Shown here piece by piece: positions 21,675 to 35,069 of a stretch of 64,000 nt of DNA (the stretch's first letter is position 1; every line of letters begins with the position of its first letter). Origin of the DNA: Siphonodentalium dalli (taxonomy: Eukaryota > Mollusca > Scaphopoda > Gadilida > Siphonodentaliidae). Below the pieces are notes generated by a model. The model searched no databases. It saw only the letters and a program-made list of their open reading frames with translations, and had not been told where the DNA came from. Location of the stretch: the NCBI GenBank assembly GCA_032622095.1, contig CP136064.1, forward strand, positions 180,144,011 through 180,208,010, read 5' to 3'. A program made the position numbers and the translations under genes.

Positions 21675-23960
21675 TGCTTTCTCTTCGTTTTAACCATCAA
21701 AATTAAGTATTGTCTAGATCGTCTCCCGGCACACAAAAAACTCCGGCCCTGAATCAATCTATTTGCAAATCAAAGCAGGATTATATCAGGCTCGTGTTTT
21801 TTAAACATGTCCCATCTGATTTGTCATCACCAAGCCACTAGGCATTTATTTTTACTTGGTTTATGGATTTCCCTACCCGAAAAAAGCTTTGTCAATTTTG
21901 TTTTTATTTAATTATTGTTTTTTATTCCAGCTGATAGGAATATTAATATATATTTATTTTGATATAAACAAAATTAAATTAGATAAGTTTAAGGTGGCGT
22001 AAAATACACAACACAATCAATCCAACAGTTGAAGCCTCCTGGTGATGTTTATGATACAGTACACTACAGCTCTGGTAACAGTATGTATATACACAATGGA
22101 CAACTATCTGGAGTCAATACTGTGACCAATTTTCTCTGTAAGAATCTACAATTGTTTGTAAGAAATAACAATTTCTCATTCCGCTTATACTATGAACCTT
22201 CGATTACAAACACAAATCACTAATAGTATGTGTTATTTGTAACTACTAACATTTCCCAATCACAAAGCATTTTCGCGTACTATGAAAGTTTTTTGAAAGT
22301 TAAAACGTTAAGGAACGGGACTAGAAGGTATGTATGGGGTACCATCAAGTTTCAGTTTTTCACACCCTTAATCCGCATCATATACCCATATCTGATACTC
22401 AGGGACGTGGCGACAAGGTGTCATGTTACAATATCATGTTACATGCACTTAGCATAATCAACGTTATCTCGAAGAAACGTAGCCCGTATAGCCACGTCAC
22501 TGCCTCGATATCTTAGGACAAGAGGGGCGGATATTTTCGAAATTATAGGATAACCACCCCTATTATGACTGAGCATTAGCATCGATATCATGGTGGACAC
22601 CCTCACCAAACGCACTCTGCGATATGTAATAAGAGGGGCGGATCAGTTATAAATCGTATGATTGGCGTATAATATACTTAAATGTAGTACCATCAACATA
22701 TTATTTTGTTTTCACTAACTGTAATCTGTTAAAGATCACCAGATCAGTAGTAGTACTCGATACGACATCCATTTGTAATCCCATGCACAATTTACAAACA
22801 CAATTGCACAGGCAAGTGGTCACCGAGTTAGCAAATCGAGTGCCAATTCGATAGCTCTGATAAGCGATCAACTTATGATTGGTTACTCATTTTGCAAGTG
22901 AGCCATCATGTCATTATACAATATATTGTAAATCGTTCACATGCTACCTGTAGGAAATCTACAATAATCAATCGTTGATCTTTGTGAGATTTTGTTAGCT
23001 CATCGTTTCCAAAGTACCGGCGATATCACTAATCATAAAACATTGTAACTTTCCCATATTAATTGTATGTCAGTTATTTAAAAATCGGCGTGTCCGTCTA
23101 ATTTGAACTAGCTGTTCAGACCCTGGTAATTGAATGGGAGCCGAGTGATGAGTTCTTGTTTCCCATGTTTTAGGGGTTTCACCCCTCTCCAAGTCTAAGA
23201 TATAACTATCCCTAACACTCGTATAACATCGGGTGCGTCCCGGGTGCGCCAGGGGTAGAATATGCTCACCGTCCCACTGCGATGGGTAATAATTCCCTAA
23301 TGTGGCATCATGTTTGCCGTGGTGTGCACCCCGTTATGTGTGGTGTATGATTCCTGTTGGTACTAGAGCGGACGTATCACGTGAATTATCGACTTATATG
23401 GCTTACTTCAATGTCCTCTTTTGTACTACATATCTTCAAGACGGTCGATTGAGTTGACCCAGCTCAATCAATCGGATAGTTACGCCTCTCTACAGTGTTT
23501 CAGGTTACATTTCTGTGCCTATTGTCTAGTTCTGTCTCACTGCACGGAAGTACAGGGAGGCTGCTTTATGCAATGGCTAAACGGGTCACCGCTTCAACAA
23601 TGTACCAGTCCGGCCCGACCATAATTTGAACGGTATTCCGAGGCGGCTAGTGGGCTATAGTTGTCGATTATTTGCTTACTAAGTCTGACTGATGCTGAGT
23701 TCTATATCCTCAGTACTTGGTTCTTGGTTTTGATCGGAATGTCAAGAGACCTTCTGTATTTGTCCTTGATAATACGTACAAAGCCGGGCCGGACAACACC
23801 AATCAGGACTGGGCCACTAAGTGGCTCTCTTCTGCTTGAATGTTCAATCAATCAGACGCCATTATGTAATTAACATATAGTGCACAAACACCGGTGTTGA
23901 TTACTCCTCACAAAACATTAAATAGTAGCAGAGCTGTGTTGCGATTTAGCTGATTCTTTT
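21675..23960. other. Non-coding stretch, nothing recognised
   Basis: AT-rich, without a recognisable protein or repeat end. The phrase AAGAGGGGCGGAT occurs at about 22520 and 22629, suggesting a small local duplication. Confidence 0.4.
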
Positions 23961-23963
23961 AAG

Positions 23964-24200
23964 TCAGAGATATTGGATGAGTTGGCACCACATGGAGTTA
24001 CAGTAAATTTTCAAAAACAGTTGATGACAAAAAATTAACTGAATAGTTATCTCCTGACATTCAACCAGTGCGAACATCAACCAGCATTGAAAGTTAGGTA
24101 CATGAAGGTAGATTTAAGTACTTATGTTCCAAATCCATTACAATGTTTTAACTGTCAGGGATATGGTCATGGTCAGGAACACTGTAAAGCACAAATGTGC
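23964..24200 (+). pseudogene. LINE ORF1 zinc-knuckle fragment
   Basis: The frame reads SEILDELAPHGVTVNFQK, meets an in-frame TAA at 24036-24038, and continues with LLTFNQCEHQPALKVRYMK, VDLSTYVPNPLQCFNCQGYG and HGQEHCKAQMC. YVPNP(L/M)(Q/R)CFNCQ followed by a CCHC knuckle (C-x2-C-x4-H-x4-C) is characteristic of LINE ORF1 RNA-binding proteins of the Jockey/CR1 kind. It is truncated on both sides, with no adjoining reverse transcriptase, so it is a dead fragment. Confidence 0.8.
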
Positions 24201-24326
24201 ACAAACCCAAAAAACGATTATTTCTCAAGGTTCAAATGCTGCAATGAATCATTCATGTCTCATATAAGGCTGAGCTACATCCATGCTCTATCTATGCTCG
24301 ACCACCAATTCAATCAATCACATACT

Positions 24327-24778
24327 ATATGAAGATACGGCATGTCGATATATGCCTTTCCAGCATAAGTGCACACAACAGTATAGTCTATATGCTAGTA
24401 TCGTATATATAAATCATTCCCCCTCCTTCCATGTTGTGTACGTATGATGTTATGAACTGGATAAAGCAGGGATGTGAGTATGACATATTAATCAGCATAC
24501 TTCGAACGTAATGCAATCTAAAAGTCTAGACATAAGTTTAAGTTAGAGTATAATAAATAGCTCTCTAAATCGTGACTCTTTCGTTGACAGAGCGGAAATA
24601 ATATACCACATTCCGTGTTATTATCTCCTGATGTGGTAATAGCGTTTTGAATTCCATAGCGGAACACCTGTTTGGTCAATTGATTTTATTTAATAGTGAT
24701 AACTCTGGTCACCATATGAAGATATAACATGTCGATATATGCCTTTCAGCAAATGTGTACACAACAGTATAGTCTACG
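24327..24778 (+). repeat. Direct repeat pair of ~66 bp
   Basis: 24327-24392 and 24713-24778 share CATGTCGATATATGCCTTTC, then CACAACAGTATAGTCTA. The spacing is 386 bp. Confidence 0.8.
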
Positions 24779-24899
24779 CACTTGATTATAAGTGATAGTT
24801 TGAGTGGCGATATCGATGTCAAAAAACCAGAACGAGGTGATTGCCTCTTTTGAAAGTCGATCTCTGACAGATTAAACCTTCCTTTGAAGTGTCGATAAG

Positions 24900-25210
24900 T
24901 TGATAGGTTTTATATATTATTATACTGTGTCATATTTAAATGACAGTATGGAGTCGGCACTATATCAGCATTCACATGATAAGATCATGCAGTGTACTCT
25001 TAAAATCATTGCGGTATCTTATCCTATATGCCACCGTGGTGACTCATTCGGGAGGTTCATAGCACATTAGACAGTCATAATTGATAGGTTTTATATATTA
25101 TTATACTGTGTCATATTTAAATGACAGTATGGAGTCGGCACTCTATCAACATTCGCAGGATAAGATCAGTATATATACTCGTAAAATCATTGCGGCATAT
25201 TATTTCAGCC
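24900..25210 (+). repeat. Tandem duplication, 181-bp period
   Basis: TGATAGGTTTTATATATTAT, then GACAGTATGGAGTCGGCAC, recurs 181 bp apart (24901 and 25082). The second unit is partial. A third copy, with its own internal repeat, lies at 32221-32422. Confidence 0.85.
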
Positions 25211-25319
25211 AAACCTTGGCTGTTTATTTCACAGTTGTTTCTGGGATGATCTGTGTGTCGACTGAGAACACATGGAGGATTTGTGTAAATGTTAGCCCAA
25301 ACTACATTTCGAAGTAACG

Positions 25320-26920
25320 AGGGCTTTGTTGTTTATTTCGAGGAATAATACCGCATCAGATGAATTCAGCCCAAATATATTGACAGGTGTCGAGGGTCTA
25401 ACTCTATACTGAGCAATAAAAAAGTAATATAATAAATACCGAGTATATTTAATTTAACGCCAATGGGTCGTTTATGTGCGTTTAAGAGTGTATTTATGCC
25501 TAAAGCAAAGTGAAATAACGATCTTAAAATGAATTGGCCGGTATATTTTATTAGTTATCAGGGTTACCAGGGTCGTAGTTGCATAAATTACAATATATCT
25601 TATTTTTATGCTAAGATAATTGCGTGGTTATTTTTTATAGCTTGATCGGTATTGTGGTTAACACAAATCCCATATATGGAAATTCCAAATATGGAAAGTG
25701 ACTTGCGCATGCGCAAAACAGATACAATGGTCTTACTAAAAACGAAGCAATAAACGATTGATAACAACAAACATCGTCCCAGTTAAATAACGACATTAGA
25801 TGGCGGTGTATTGCGTCTTTAAGAGTGTGTTGATGTCTATATCATGTGATTAACTTAATTAAAAATTATTTCGCCTACATATTTCGATAATTATCAGGTC
25901 CGCAGTTCGATCATGTAACAATATTTCTGACTTCTATGTTAAGATTATTATTATATTGCTTGGTATTTGTTTCAAATCAGATAGCTGCATCTCAGTAACC
26001 TTGATCGCCATGAGCAGATATATTTATAGCGTCGGTTCTGCGAACGAAGCGAAGAAATGTTGTCAAATTCCACGTCTAAATACGCGTCTTATTCTCACTT
26101 ATACCGTGTTTATATCAGTTTTATTATATGTGTTGTTGTGTATTGTATTACTTTGATCAAGGTTGCGCTTTTGTTATTCTCACAAAAGTTAAATTTGATG
26201 CGTGTTTGATGCGTGTTTACATATCACAAATTGTACAGTCTGCGACGGAATTCCACATGTCCGAGCGCCATTCATTCCTTAATTACGAGACTAATTTATC
26301 GAATGAGGTCAAATTTTCGCATATAACAAGACTCGTATGTTAGTCTGCACCATTCTGACGAGTGCCGACTTTCATTTCGCATTATTTTCGTTTTTATCGA
26401 AAAATAATCGTTCTCTATGGAGATTCCCATGTAAAATTTTTCAACCAAAAAAAATTCATTGTTTTGCCAATTTCAAGCTAGTTTATAGCATGGTCATGGC
26501 ATAATTTGGCCTAGCGAGTGACGATAGACGTTCCTTGAGTGTGCACAACAAATTTTGGTCCCAACGAAGCAGGCTAAAATCCTAGAATTTGTCAATTTTA
26601 CTTTGCGTGTGAAGAAAATATTCATTTAAACTTCCAAAATTGGTTGAAATATGCTCAACAACATTCAGTTGAATGGTGACATTATTTATAGTCACCGACT
26701 AACTTCCACGATGAATCAAATTTGTTTTTATTGGTGACAATTATGTCGCGAGAGATAAAAATGTAAAACAATTTAAGAAAATGTTAAATTTTAGCTCATT
26801 TTAAGACTTTAATTGCTTGGTAATTATTGAGATTGCAGTTTCCTTATATGGCAACTCCTTATTTGGAAGTTTCTTGCGCATGCGCAGAAATGATAGAATT
26901 CCACGAAGACGTCGCCATTT
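25320..26920. other. Mostly unassigned, with old repeat traces
   Basis: 25331-25395 and 28860-28915 share GAGGAATAATACCGC and GATGAATTCAGCCCAAATAT. 25660-25720 and 26825-26890 share a CTTGCGCATGCGCA phrase preceded by ATATGG...TTTGGAA-like words. No gene was found. Confidence 0.45.
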
Positions 26921-26924
26921 ATCT

Positions 26925-27128
26925 CGATTCGGGGCGCAACTATCGGCTATAATTAAACAAAAATGATTTCGCCATCGAGAGTCATTGCATTTAACTAATA
27001 TATAAGAATGACGTTGTGTATCATCCATTTGGATTAATATTCGTAACAAATAACTACTTTGAGAAAGATTATTCTTAATTTCTATTTGATCACTCTGCCC
27101 GGTGTCTGCCGGGGTGTTTCACATCACT
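26925..27128 (-). mobile_element. 369-bp TTAA-flanked element, partial copy C
   Basis: CTCGATTCGGGGCGCAACTA, GTCATTGCATTTAACTAATA and GGGTGTTTCACATCACT followed by TTAA (27129-27132) match copy B at 55677-55869. The distal part of the family is absent. Confidence 0.75.
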
Positions 27129-27236
27129 TTAATCAAGGAAGACTGTTCAGAAAAACTGCATTTCAAGATCACCAAACAACTTTCCGTTTTAGGGCCACCA
27201 CATCTTTCCAAAGATGTACTTCTTCCAATTTTCTAT

Positions 27237-27540
27237 CAAAGACCGAAAAATGTCGTTAAACTAGAGATCCAAATACCCACTAAGGGCCCCTATATCTTGA
27301 AATATTAAAGACCGAAAATGTCGTTAAACTATAAAGACCGAAAAATGTCGTTAAACTAGAGATCCAAATACCCCCTATATCTTGAGATATTATAAAGACC
27401 GAAAAATGTCATTAAACTATTAAAGACCGAAAAATGTCGTTAAACTACAAAGACCGAAAAATGTCGTTAAACTAGAGATCCAAGCATCCCCATCCCCTAT
27501 ATTTTTTAGACAACAAAGAACGAAATATGTCGTTACAACA
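27237..27540 (+). repeat. Short tandem repeat AAAGACCGAAAAATGTCG
   Basis: Seven copies of AAAGACCGAAAAATGTCG or close variants, mostly followed by TTAAACTA, are interleaved with GAGATCCAAATACCC. Starts are near 27240, 27307, 27333, 27395, 27423, 27450 and 27514. Confidence 0.85.
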
Positions 27541-27802
27541 TTAATACATAATTTGTGTTTATGAAAGTCTGGCACCCATTAGCAGTTTGTTTTCAGTACA
27601 TTTTAATATTCATTGGAACGTAAACAATTATTCGCTGACAGAAATCATGTTAATATCGCCTTTCGTTACTGGTTTCCTCGACTCAAATATTTCTCACTGC
27701 TCAATACTTATAATTAAAAAAAATTGTTCTGTGTTTTGTGTCACTTCTTAATAGCATTATGTATTCTGCTATTGAAAAGAAAAAAGTTGCAGTATACCTT
27801 AA

Positions 27803-28292
27803 AGGTACGGAAGGCCTTGGTGGGTATCATGTGAACATATTTCCACCTGTCAAAAACCGCTACAAACGAAAATAATATTCAAATATAGACATACTTTGTT
27901 AATATACAGATGAGAAATATCTCATAAACAGTATGTTATTGTCGTAAATTTGACGATTGTTATGTAAACAAAGCATAAAAAGTTACTTTCTTGGTGTTTC
28001 TTTATATTATGATGGTAAACATAACGAGCGTTCTTTGTTGCTCAATTCCTTATTTGGAAATAATAAAGAGCGTTTATACCATTTGTGTGTGATTAGCCAG
28101 TAGCATTGTGCTGCCTTATATAACACAATCAGACTCTTGTGTAGGTAAAATTTAGTAGATCTTTATGTAAGCATGATGTTTACGCGATAGTTATCGTATA
28201 TTTGAACCAAAATGTATGCGTTTTAATATTTTTCTGTTTACTGTGTTTGGAACAAATATGAATATTTTCGACAATTAAGCCCCCTCGTCCCT
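27803..28292. mobile_element. ~500-bp TTAA MITE, copy 1
   Basis: TTAA at 27799-27802 and 28293-28296 flank ends AGGTACGGAAGGC and its loose complement CCCCTCGTCCCT. Internal phrases (TTTCCACCTGTCAAAAACCG, TAATAAAGAGCGTTTATACC, GGAACAAATATGAATATT) recur at 42644-43161 and 47270-47761 in the same order and orientation. It is non-coding. Confidence 0.8.
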
Positions 28293-28296
28293 TTAA

Positions 28297-29436
28297 TATA
28301 ATTAATATAACATCCCTCATCCAATAATCTCCAAATTGCATATCTAATTTCAATCCTAGTTACACGTCACACCGCCCCTCATCATTTGCCAATTGTACAC
28401 CCTTTTTTGTTGCTGCTGCAACTGCTCAATTTCTTTAAATATTATTGAAAAAATGGCCCTCCCGCCCGCCGACATTTACCTCTGATTTGTTTTTTGATCA
28501 TCGGTCCGCACCAAAATTGAGCACACGTCCCTATATAATATACCTATTTAAACCGAGTATACACGGTGGTGTGATAGATCAACCGTTAATTTAACCGCTT
28601 AGGTAGCATATTTCCACGTATACGTTATCACGACAAATCCCTGCTGATCTGTTATTAATGAACCAAACAATTAACATGTCAACACACTCTGGCCCGCCAA
28701 TGCTACAGTGTATACACGTAACGGGACAAATATGCACATTATATTGGCAGCTAACGAGAACATTCATCACCAGCAATATGCTTACCCCTTTCAGCCGATA
28801 CGATAGAAACTAAACGATTTATTACTTCTAATTACCCGTACTTAATTACACTACTTGCGAGGAATAATACCGCGTCAGATGAATTCAGCCCAAATATGTT
28901 AACAGTTGTCGTGTAAAACATTCGGCAGTAGGTTAGCGTTATTTAGTATTTGTGGATGTCCTTTAACATGGGGAAAATAGACTACTGCGCTTGAACGAGC
29001 ATGTGAATTTGTCGTTTTTAATGAATAGCAACTTTATAATCAATAACAGAGGCATTCTCTGTCAGATATGGTCGCTCTATTTACGATACCAATTGGGGAA
29101 CTTTGTAAATTAAATTACGCGTAAACCAGCGTAAACGTATACCTGCTGCAAATAGAAAAGGTGCCGGAATCGGCGTACTCGCCCCAGGGCTAACTCGCCC
29201 CAATCGACGCGTGCCAACTCGGAATAAAAGGCCAACTCGGAATAAAAGATGTATACGGGGTGTTATATGGAGTTTGGTCCGTTGTTTCTCAATGAATATT
29301 ATTGAAATTTGGTGTATATGTCCGGGCTGGGACATGGAATACAACAACGTTTGAATTGTTTTTAAATTTACAAATTTGTTGATTTTATTCATTTTGTTTT
29401 CGTTCTGAAACACTATAAAGTGTATATAATATAATA
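28297..29436. other. Non-coding stretch
   Basis: Includes a small repeated phrase (CCAACTCGGAATAAAAG, 29214-29248) and nothing coding. Confidence 0.4.
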
Positions 29437-29735
29437 ACGAACACGAGACATACATAATTTATAAACTGTTAACAAAAGATATCAAATTCAATACATGACA
29501 AAGATGACTCAGTGGAGTTTATAATGTGAACATAAAAACATTGAGGTAAGAATCTTTTTAAGGAATGCAACTTTATTTAATGATAATAAACACATAAATT
29601 AAAATAACAAACATGAGACATACATGATTTATAAACTGTTAACAAAAGATATCAAACTCAATACATGACAAAGATGACTCAGTGAAGTTTATAAAGTGAA
29701 CATAAAAATATTAAGGTAAGAATCTTTTTAAGCAT
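29437..29735 (+). repeat. Tandem duplication, 170-bp period
   Basis: Phrases such as TTATAAACTGTTAACAAAAG and GACAAAGATGACTCAGTG occur 170 bp apart. The first unit (from 29441) and second (from 29611) are highly similar, so the event is recent. Confidence 0.85.
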
Positions 29736-31040
29736 TACTAAACCGTTTAGCACAGTCCACTTCACTCATCCGATCATCACCAAACTTCATATTTATCTTT
29801 ATATTGATCTATCAGATAAGAGCTATCAAATATTTTTTTTATTTTATAGGAAAAAATGGTCGCCAGCGGCCATATTGCATTTACGTTATATGTTATCGCG
29901 TCATGTCGATATCTAGTATTACTTAGAAATTTCACCTTTCCAGATTCATAATTGCTCCATTGACTGTAACAGATGGAATTATTCCCCTCTTCGGATAGAG
30001 TGTCACTGAAACTTTATTTTGTCAGACTGTCTGTATAGTCACTGATTATATATGGCAATAATCTGTAATAATATGTAGCATTATTTTATTTTATATTTAC
30101 ATGCAGTGCTGTTTTTTTACAACAATTCTAATCCCCCCTAGATCATCATGTGATCAACGATACATCGCGCGAGGACCTGGTTGAATTATGGGGGGTTTTA
30201 TGGATAACTTCTGTCCTCAAGCTAGATTATACTTATGACATTTAATGGCATGTTTCTAACGTGAAGGGTTAGATATGCTTGATAACCACCACTCTTCAAT
30301 TCACACCAAGTTCTCAGCTGTCATATTCGGATATTATAACCCATAGCCATGATATATGGTTTATTTTGTGTATACTAGTAATATTGTTATTTTCAGTACC
30401 TTTATATACCAGTACTGTGTATAACAATGCATATAAATTAATCCATGTATACATGTATATTGATTCAACGGATTCAGTGGTTTTGTCCATCAGTCTATCA
30501 AATTTGCGGGGAAAACATGGCCACAAGCAGTACACCCTGCTAAATTTCGAATTTGAATCAATTGGCGCACCCTGCAGCCAGCTTTTATTGGAGAACTTTT
30601 TCTCATGTGGATAGTTTGGGTCACCGCTAGATGTGAGCCATGTTTTGTTCTCAAACTGTCCTTGTGAAGACATCACTGCCAGCGGTGATCTTGAATTTTA
30701 CTATTGTTATGGCTAAATAATTTGGTTGATCCTACAGGCGACACCCCTTGTCCGATCGTCACCAGATTCCACAATGATCTTCTGGATAACCAGGGTGAGA
30801 GTAATCTAATTTTCCCGAATTTCGTTAAAAAACATTACCACAGGCAGCAATTTGGTATCTTACTGTTTGATCCTCTTTTGCATGACTGAATTGTTTAGCA
30901 ACTGTACAGACATATACCTCATCTGATAGTCACCACACTTTATATTGATCTTCGGACTGACAAATAGATGGGAGCTATCGAATGCTTTGAATTTTTTTGG
31001 AAAACATTGTCGCCAGCAGTCATCTTCTATTTTGGTTTTT
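29736..31040 (+). repeat. GGCCGCCAGCGGCCAT-type degenerate tandem repeat
   Basis: Several diverged units of roughly 150-200 bp carry CCGATCATCACCAAACTTCA, AGATGGGAGCTATC-like and GTCGCCAGCGGCCAT phrases, for example near 29800-29880, 30600-30700, 30740-30780 and 30930-31030. Open frames here follow the repeat and are not genes. Confidence 0.55.
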
Positions 31041-31258
31041 ATATACATGTATATCTCTTCATTCGGATAGCCAACTTTCCGCATTCCTGTCATCATTTGA
31101 AATATAAAAATTTACCTGATACATGCACCCTTCAAAATTTGTTTCGTCGTATCTATTTTAATGACCCGTATGGTAATATTGATACAGATATATTTGTCAA
31201 ACATTTCTTTGTACAATATACAGGTATTTAGTTTGTAACTAAATCTAGAAATATATAA

Positions 31259-31756
31259 TAGTAGCTGGTGGACCCTACTTCGTCCGGGATGTTCCCCTCT
31301 GATTTTCGGAGAATTGCGCGATTTAACCTTGAATTGACCATTTTAAAGGTGAACGTCATGTCGGGTCACGATTTGACCCGTCCAAAACACTCCCCGGAAA
31401 AAAAGACACGACAAAAGTACCCGTCGAAATCCGCCCGGCTTCACCCGATTTGACCTTGAATTGACAATTTTGAATGTCAAGATCAGGTCAGGGTCATGAT
31501 TTTACCCACCCGAAACACTCCTGGGACAAAAGTAACAGTAGGTATTATATTTCGTTGAAATACTTCCGTTTTACCAGATTTGACCTTGAATTTATCTTTT
31601 TGAATGTCAAAGTCAGGTCGGGATCAAGATTTGACCCGTCCAAAATACTCCCTGGAAATTATTTCCCCTTGGTATCAAATTTCGTCAAATCTGTCCGGCA
31701 GTTTTCCCGGCCATAGCTAACAGACAAACAGACAGACAAATGTCCAAAATATATAT
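31259..31756 (+). mobile_element. CTAGC-head/CAGA-tail element, copy 1
   Basis: The head TAGCTGGTGGACCCTACTTC (with a CGTCCGGG phrase) is followed by three units of about 130 bp (TTTGACCTTGAATTGAC, AGGTCAGGGTCA, TTTGACCCGTCCAAAA). The tail is CAGACAAACAGACAGACAAA, then an AT-rich end. A second head begins immediately after at 31757. It looks like a non-autonomous element with internal tandem growth; its class is unknown to me. Confidence 0.55.
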
Positions 31757-32190
31757 TAAACTAGCTGATGTACTCGACTTCGTTCGGGCTATTTAGGGAT
31801 TTTTTTTTGGTGATCGCCTCCATCTGGACAGTACCCAGTATATACAGCGTCTGGCCAAACTATTGTTCAATTGGTCCAGATACATGCCTATATCAGCACG
31901 TTCGAGAACATGGTCCCACGTGAAATTGGACCTGTCCATATTGCTCCCGGGATCGAAGTAGTCATACACACAAATTTTTAGTCGGATCGGTCAAGGTCCA
32001 GAAACATGCCTATGAGCGAGGTCAAGTTGACACGTTATATACCAAATCCGAGTCGGAGCAGTCGAGCAGTGTTAGAGTCTATAACACATACACACATGCA
32101 TTCATGCATACACACATACATACAGACAGGTGTTCCAAAATGTATAATCGATAGCTACAACAATTCTATGGTAGATAGTTCACGGCCGAC
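31757..32190 (+). mobile_element. CTAGC-head element, copy 2
   Basis: The head CTAGCTGATGTACTCGACTT (then CGTTCGGGCTATT) follows directly on the tail of copy 1. Two diverged units follow (GGTCCAGA(T/A)ACATGCCTAT), then CACACATACATACAGACAGG. The head-to-tail join suggests insertion into the AT-rich tail of the earlier copy. Confidence 0.5.
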
Positions 32191-32220
32191 CTGATGCATG
32201 CATCTTAGTTTTCTTGTATT

Positions 32221-32422
32221 TATATGACAGTATGGAGTCGGCACTATCAAAATTCACAGGATAAGATCAGTATACTCGTAAAATCATTGCGATATATTAT
32301 CCTATATGCCACCGTGGTGACTCATTCGGGGAAGTTCATAGCACATTAGACAGTCATAAGTTGATAGGTTTTATGCTACCGTGGTGACTCATTCGGGCAG
32401 GTTCATAGCACATCAGACAGTC
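32221..32422 (+). repeat. Third copy of the 24.9-kb tandem unit
   Basis: It shares GACAGTATGGAGTCGGCAC, AAAATCATTGCG and TGGTGACTCATTCGGG with 24900-25210. The last part (CCGTGGTGACTCATTCGGG through CAGTCATAAG) is itself repeated. Confidence 0.85.
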
Positions 32423-34860
32423 ATAAGCCATATGCGCGGATATGTAATCCATTCAGGATTAAAACCTGATTCATGTATCTGGACTTTCTCGCAGGTTACC
32501 GGTGATTTCTACATACATTTGGGTGATTTTATATTGAAACGAGCCTTCTATGCGGCCTTTCATCCGATAATACAACAGACAACGTCGTAATATGGCCTAG
32601 CGACGGAAACGGTGATCAATACGAATAAATCTTATCAACAAAAAACTAGTATGTAAAGAGTGCTGTAAAAATAAACGTCTATTTTTCGAAGACAATGGTA
32701 AAGGTTTCATACAGATACATGGGCCAACCGATAAGGCCAGCTGTCATATGCTTGAGTGGGCCCCAAAGTGAAATCCCGTATCTGGGCGGCGGCCCTTCAT
32801 GGGCTAGCCAACTTTATATCAGCCAAATGTTCTGTGTATTGACCCCTGCCCCGAATCCACGACTAGCCTGAAGAACTTTCAATTAATTAATCGCTTGCGC
32901 ATGTTGTCACCACGGGCACAACATGATGATTATATTGACGGAGATATTCAGAAATGGAACACAAATTTTAAAAACATTTGAAAAAAAACGTATATTTAAA
33001 GATTTTTTTTCGAAGAATTTATATTGATATATGCCTTACCAACCCCACCCACCCAACAGATGAATTTGACTTATATACGGCCAAATTTGACCATTTTTGG
33101 TGTTGTAAATTGTTTCGTCGAAAATATGTTATATATTGCCATTATTTGGTTATCGCCCGTCCGATACTGTGTCCGTAATATGTCCATTATTAAGTGTGTA
33201 TATAACGTAATGGTGCACATTTAAGTATCTATAGATGGTATATAAAGAATGACCGTCATTAAGTATCTATATCGTATAATGTTATGCGGATCGGATGCCG
33301 TTGCAACATCCATGGAAGCAATGTTCTCTGGACCCTTAGACATATCGACAGATGGTTAATAATCCGCTTCGATGAAGATGGTCTTAGGTCCACGTAAACC
33401 TATTTATCTTACATAGCCAGGCATGACGCACATATTCTCCTAAACCATTCTTGTTTGTAATTTTCTGGCGGATCTGTCTTCATTCCATTACAGCCTTAGT
33501 TTATAAACGGATTGGAGAGGAATCGGCTCAGATCGATCCCTAGACGCCCCGTGTGGCGCTCTAAGGATGGAATAAATATATCACTGGGGTAAGCCGCCTA
33601 TATTTAGATCGCATTTGCTTCCTCCAATCGATCCGGTTAACATTCACCGCTCGGATCCATGGAACCGAACGAATATAAGCAATTATCGGTAAAATATCAG
33701 TCCTGTTACTCTCCCCGCTGGTCGTGTGTAGAGGCGCATCTAGGAGTGATTGTCACCGTTCCACTGACGTAAATCCAGGTCGGAGTTTGGATGATATGAG
33801 CCGAGGTTGCACTGTTAACACAAGACACTGCTAATCGATTTCGGAGGCAGTTGACGACGTCTCTTCGCTTCATTCTACACACGTTCTCTGATCGCGGATA
33901 GTGATGCAATGCTTCTGACGTTTCCCTCATAAGGTAAGGATACATATCTACGTTTGGATTATTTAGTCTGTTTCGACATATTCAGGCTTGCGGTTTTGCT
34001 GGAGCCAGTTTCATGGAAGCAACTTAAACACAGTTTCGCGAACGAGAACACGGAGGGATGTTCCTGGTGTTAATTCATGCTGGCAGAGACATGCATGGTC
34101 AGTAGTTCTCGAATGACGGGGTGTCCACTTATAACAGTATCATCAGTATACATCAAGACCGCGCTATATACATCTATATATTAGAGTAATTTAGGACAAG
34201 CTTAGGAGAAGGTATGTCTGTCCGGATTTTCTCCCAGACTGCTGGTCCGATTTCAACTAAATCTGGTGTGGTGACTCGGGGAACTCAATGACGTTAGTTT
34301 GTCCAAAAAAAATATTTAAAACAAAAAATGTAATAAATAAAACAAACAGACACATAAGTTCACTGTGGGCATATCTCAGCACCAGATTACGCTCTTTATA
34401 TATGTGCTTTCACTGTGGCCCGCGCGATCCAACATAATAACGGCATAAGTCCACTGTCGGCATATTCCATAATCAAATTATTTAGGTTCAATATGAACCT
34501 ATTTGCCGGATATAGGCTCCCAAAGGGAGCCTGTTTCAGCTAGTTTATATATGCATGTGTTGTAAAAAGAGAAAAATATTTCCACAAACTAGGACATCAT
34601 TTGTTTTAATTCCAGTAGATTCAAATAATACAATCTTGCTGTTGACACTAACCATGCATGTTATAATATGACAATTGATCCGAACATGTCCACATCTATA
34701 GGACATTATAATAGTGAATGATTTATAGTCAGATGTTTGATAAATTATGATGTCGGCTAAATTATTAAGGCTCGGCTGAGTCGGAGTGCAAACGAAACAT
34801 GACTGTGTGTCGTGGTGATATATTTCTTGGTGATTATCCATTTATATGTATGTGGCTATG
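32423..34860. other. Non-coding stretch, nothing recognised
   Basis: Higher local GC near 33480-33960 but no recognisable protein on either strand. Near 34495-34545 there is a small GGCTCCCAAAGGGAGCC palindrome. Confidence 0.4.
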
Positions 34861-34862
34861 TA

Positions 34863-35066
34863 CATTAATGCTCTAAATAATCGACTCCTTAACCACAGCA
34901 GAATTATGCGTATTTTTTCCGGATTTAGTCGGAAATATGGCTTGTTGCCATTCATCGGAAAGCTCTCAGTGAGATGGATGGCAATAAGCCATATTTCCGA
35001 CTAAATCCTGAAAAATTACCCATAATTCTTCAGTGGTTAAGGAGTCGATTATTATGGCATTACTGT
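34863..35066. mobile_element. TA-flanked MITE (CAGTAATGCCC ends), copy 2
   Basis: Ends CATTAATGCTCTAAATAATC and GATTATTATGGCATTACTG, each next to TA. The uninterrupted interior hairpin (GGATTTAGTCGGAAATATGG and its complement) gives an empty-site reference for copy 1. Confidence 0.85.
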
Positions 35067-35069
35067 ATA

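Noticed and set aside
27237-27540. CRISPR-like spacing of a short repeat
   Set aside because: The repeat is imperfect, intervals vary from about 0 to 40 bases and are themselves repeated, and the sequence is eukaryotic.
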